The notes under the pieces: model-generated
Told to the model about the DNA's origin: nothing
Database searches by the model: none
What the model saw: the letters and a program-made list of their open reading frames with translations, nothing else
Made by a program: the position numbers and the translations under genes
Origin: Tepidisphaeraceae bacterium
GTDB taxonomy: Bacteria > Planctomycetota > Phycisphaerae > Tepidisphaerales > Tepidisphaeraceae
Assembly: GCA_025450555.1 (NCBI GenBank)
Contig: JANWHF010000162.1
Span: 1-5,310 of the forward strand
DNA length: 5,310 nt
Reading direction: 5' to 3'
Shown: in pieces, positions 5,052-5,310 of the stretch
Layout: each line of letters opens with the position of its first letter
How positions within the stretch are numbered: position 1 is the first letter of the stretch

Positions 5052-5310
5052 ATGTTGCGGGTAGCCGAGTCGACAACTAAAGATGAAGCTTGCCTCGATG
5101 CACCGCCAACCGATCCGCATGATGCAGCGGAATCGGCGGGGCTTACGTATGTCACCGACAACTCGCCCGGCATCACCCGCCGCCGGCATGGCAAATCGTT
5201 TACCTACCTCGATACGCGCGGCAAAGAAATCAAAGATCAGGAAACATTGCTGCGGATTCGTTCGCTGGTGATTCCGCCGGCCTGGGAAGATGTTTGGATA
5301 TGCTCATCGC
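5052..5310 (+). CDS. DNA topoisomerase IB, N-terminal part (3' end outside window)
   Basis: The first 86 residues are visible. After a variable, acidic lead of about 30 residues the sequence reads GLTYVTDNSPGITRRRHGKS, then FTYLDTRGKEIKDQETLLRI and RSLVIPPAWEDVWIC. This is the conserved N-terminal domain of bacterial (poxvirus-like) type IB topoisomerases, in which Y-V-D-PGI.RRR.GK.F.Y.D..G..I.D..TL.RI..L.IPPAW.dVWIC is typical. These enzymes nick one strand through a 3'-phosphotyrosine, relax positive and negative supercoils without ATP, and reseal. The catalytic domain and tyrosine lie beyond the window, so activity cannot be judged. The gene sits behind a sigma-54 type promoter and is insulated from the calpain-like gene by a terminator. 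The ATG is chosen because it has a good Shine-Dalgarno sequence and lies downstream of the predicted transcript start. Confidence 0.92.
   Translation, partial: MLRVAESTTKDEACLDAPPTDPHDAAESAGLTYVTDNSPGITRRRHGKSFTYLDTRGKEIKDQETLLRIRSLVIPPAWEDVWICSS

Noticed and set aside
4966..5064. Small plus-strand frame MPFGFSRYDFGT... of about 32 residues before the topoisomerase.
   Set aside because: It starts upstream of the sigma-54 transcript start, has no ribosome site, and overlaps the topoisomerase start in another frame.
1..5310. CRISPR arrays, insertion sequences, inverted terminal repeats or a second copy of the tRNA 3' end (attachment site).
   Set aside because: No regularly spaced direct repeats, no transposase, and no duplicate of the tRNA 3' end were found by eye on either strand.

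Overview
The window is about 5.3 kb of moderately GC-rich bacterial DNA carrying seven protein genes or gene fragments, one tRNA, a broken locus and several readable control sites. The best guess at the source is a planctomycete, perhaps of the Phycisphaerae. The extracellular calpain-like protein carries an N-terminal LEGRQLLSG segment, close to the LEPR-XLL type motif found at the start of many planctomycete surface proteins. It also has RTX-type repeats and a calpain domain, and a sigma-54 type promoter and a type IB topoisomerase follow it. This placement is an inference from gene content, not from a phylogenetic marker.

Layout. Bases 2-124 (+) are the tail of a protein ending in a PKD-like strand. 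Bases 171-925 (-) hold a two-gene unit: an Nfu-type Fe-S carrier domain followed 8 bases later by tadA, the tRNA adenosine deaminase, with a clear sigma-70 promoter at 963-990. Bases 1029-1370 (-) encode a short flagellar-rod-like protein standing alone. Bases 1581-2681 (+) encode an exported Fes-type serine esterase. Bases 2736-3181 (-) hold two coding-like pieces in different frames: the first ~55 residues of a DUF262 protein, and a 94-residue uncharacterised segment without a normal start codon. This is most simply a decayed locus just beyond the 3' end of tRNA-Leu(GAG) (3223-3304, -), which has its own near-consensus promoter. Bases 3513-4871 (+) encode an RTX-calpain protein starting at a GTG with a strong Shine-Dalgarno sequence. 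It ends before a strong hairpin terminator (4922-4961). Bases 5052-5310 (+) are the start of a DNA topoisomerase IB, behind a textbook sigma-54 -24/-12 element.

The genes do not form one pathway. Nfu-tadA and the tRNA are housekeeping translation/cofactor functions. The esterase and the calpain-like protein are exported or surface enzymes. The DUF262 remnant suggests past insertion and loss at a tRNA gene. The points most worth follow-up are the sigma-54 control of a topoisomerase, the bacterial RTX-calpain architecture, the orphan rod-like protein and the broken DUF262 locus. I see no complete multi-gene system that is clearly new.
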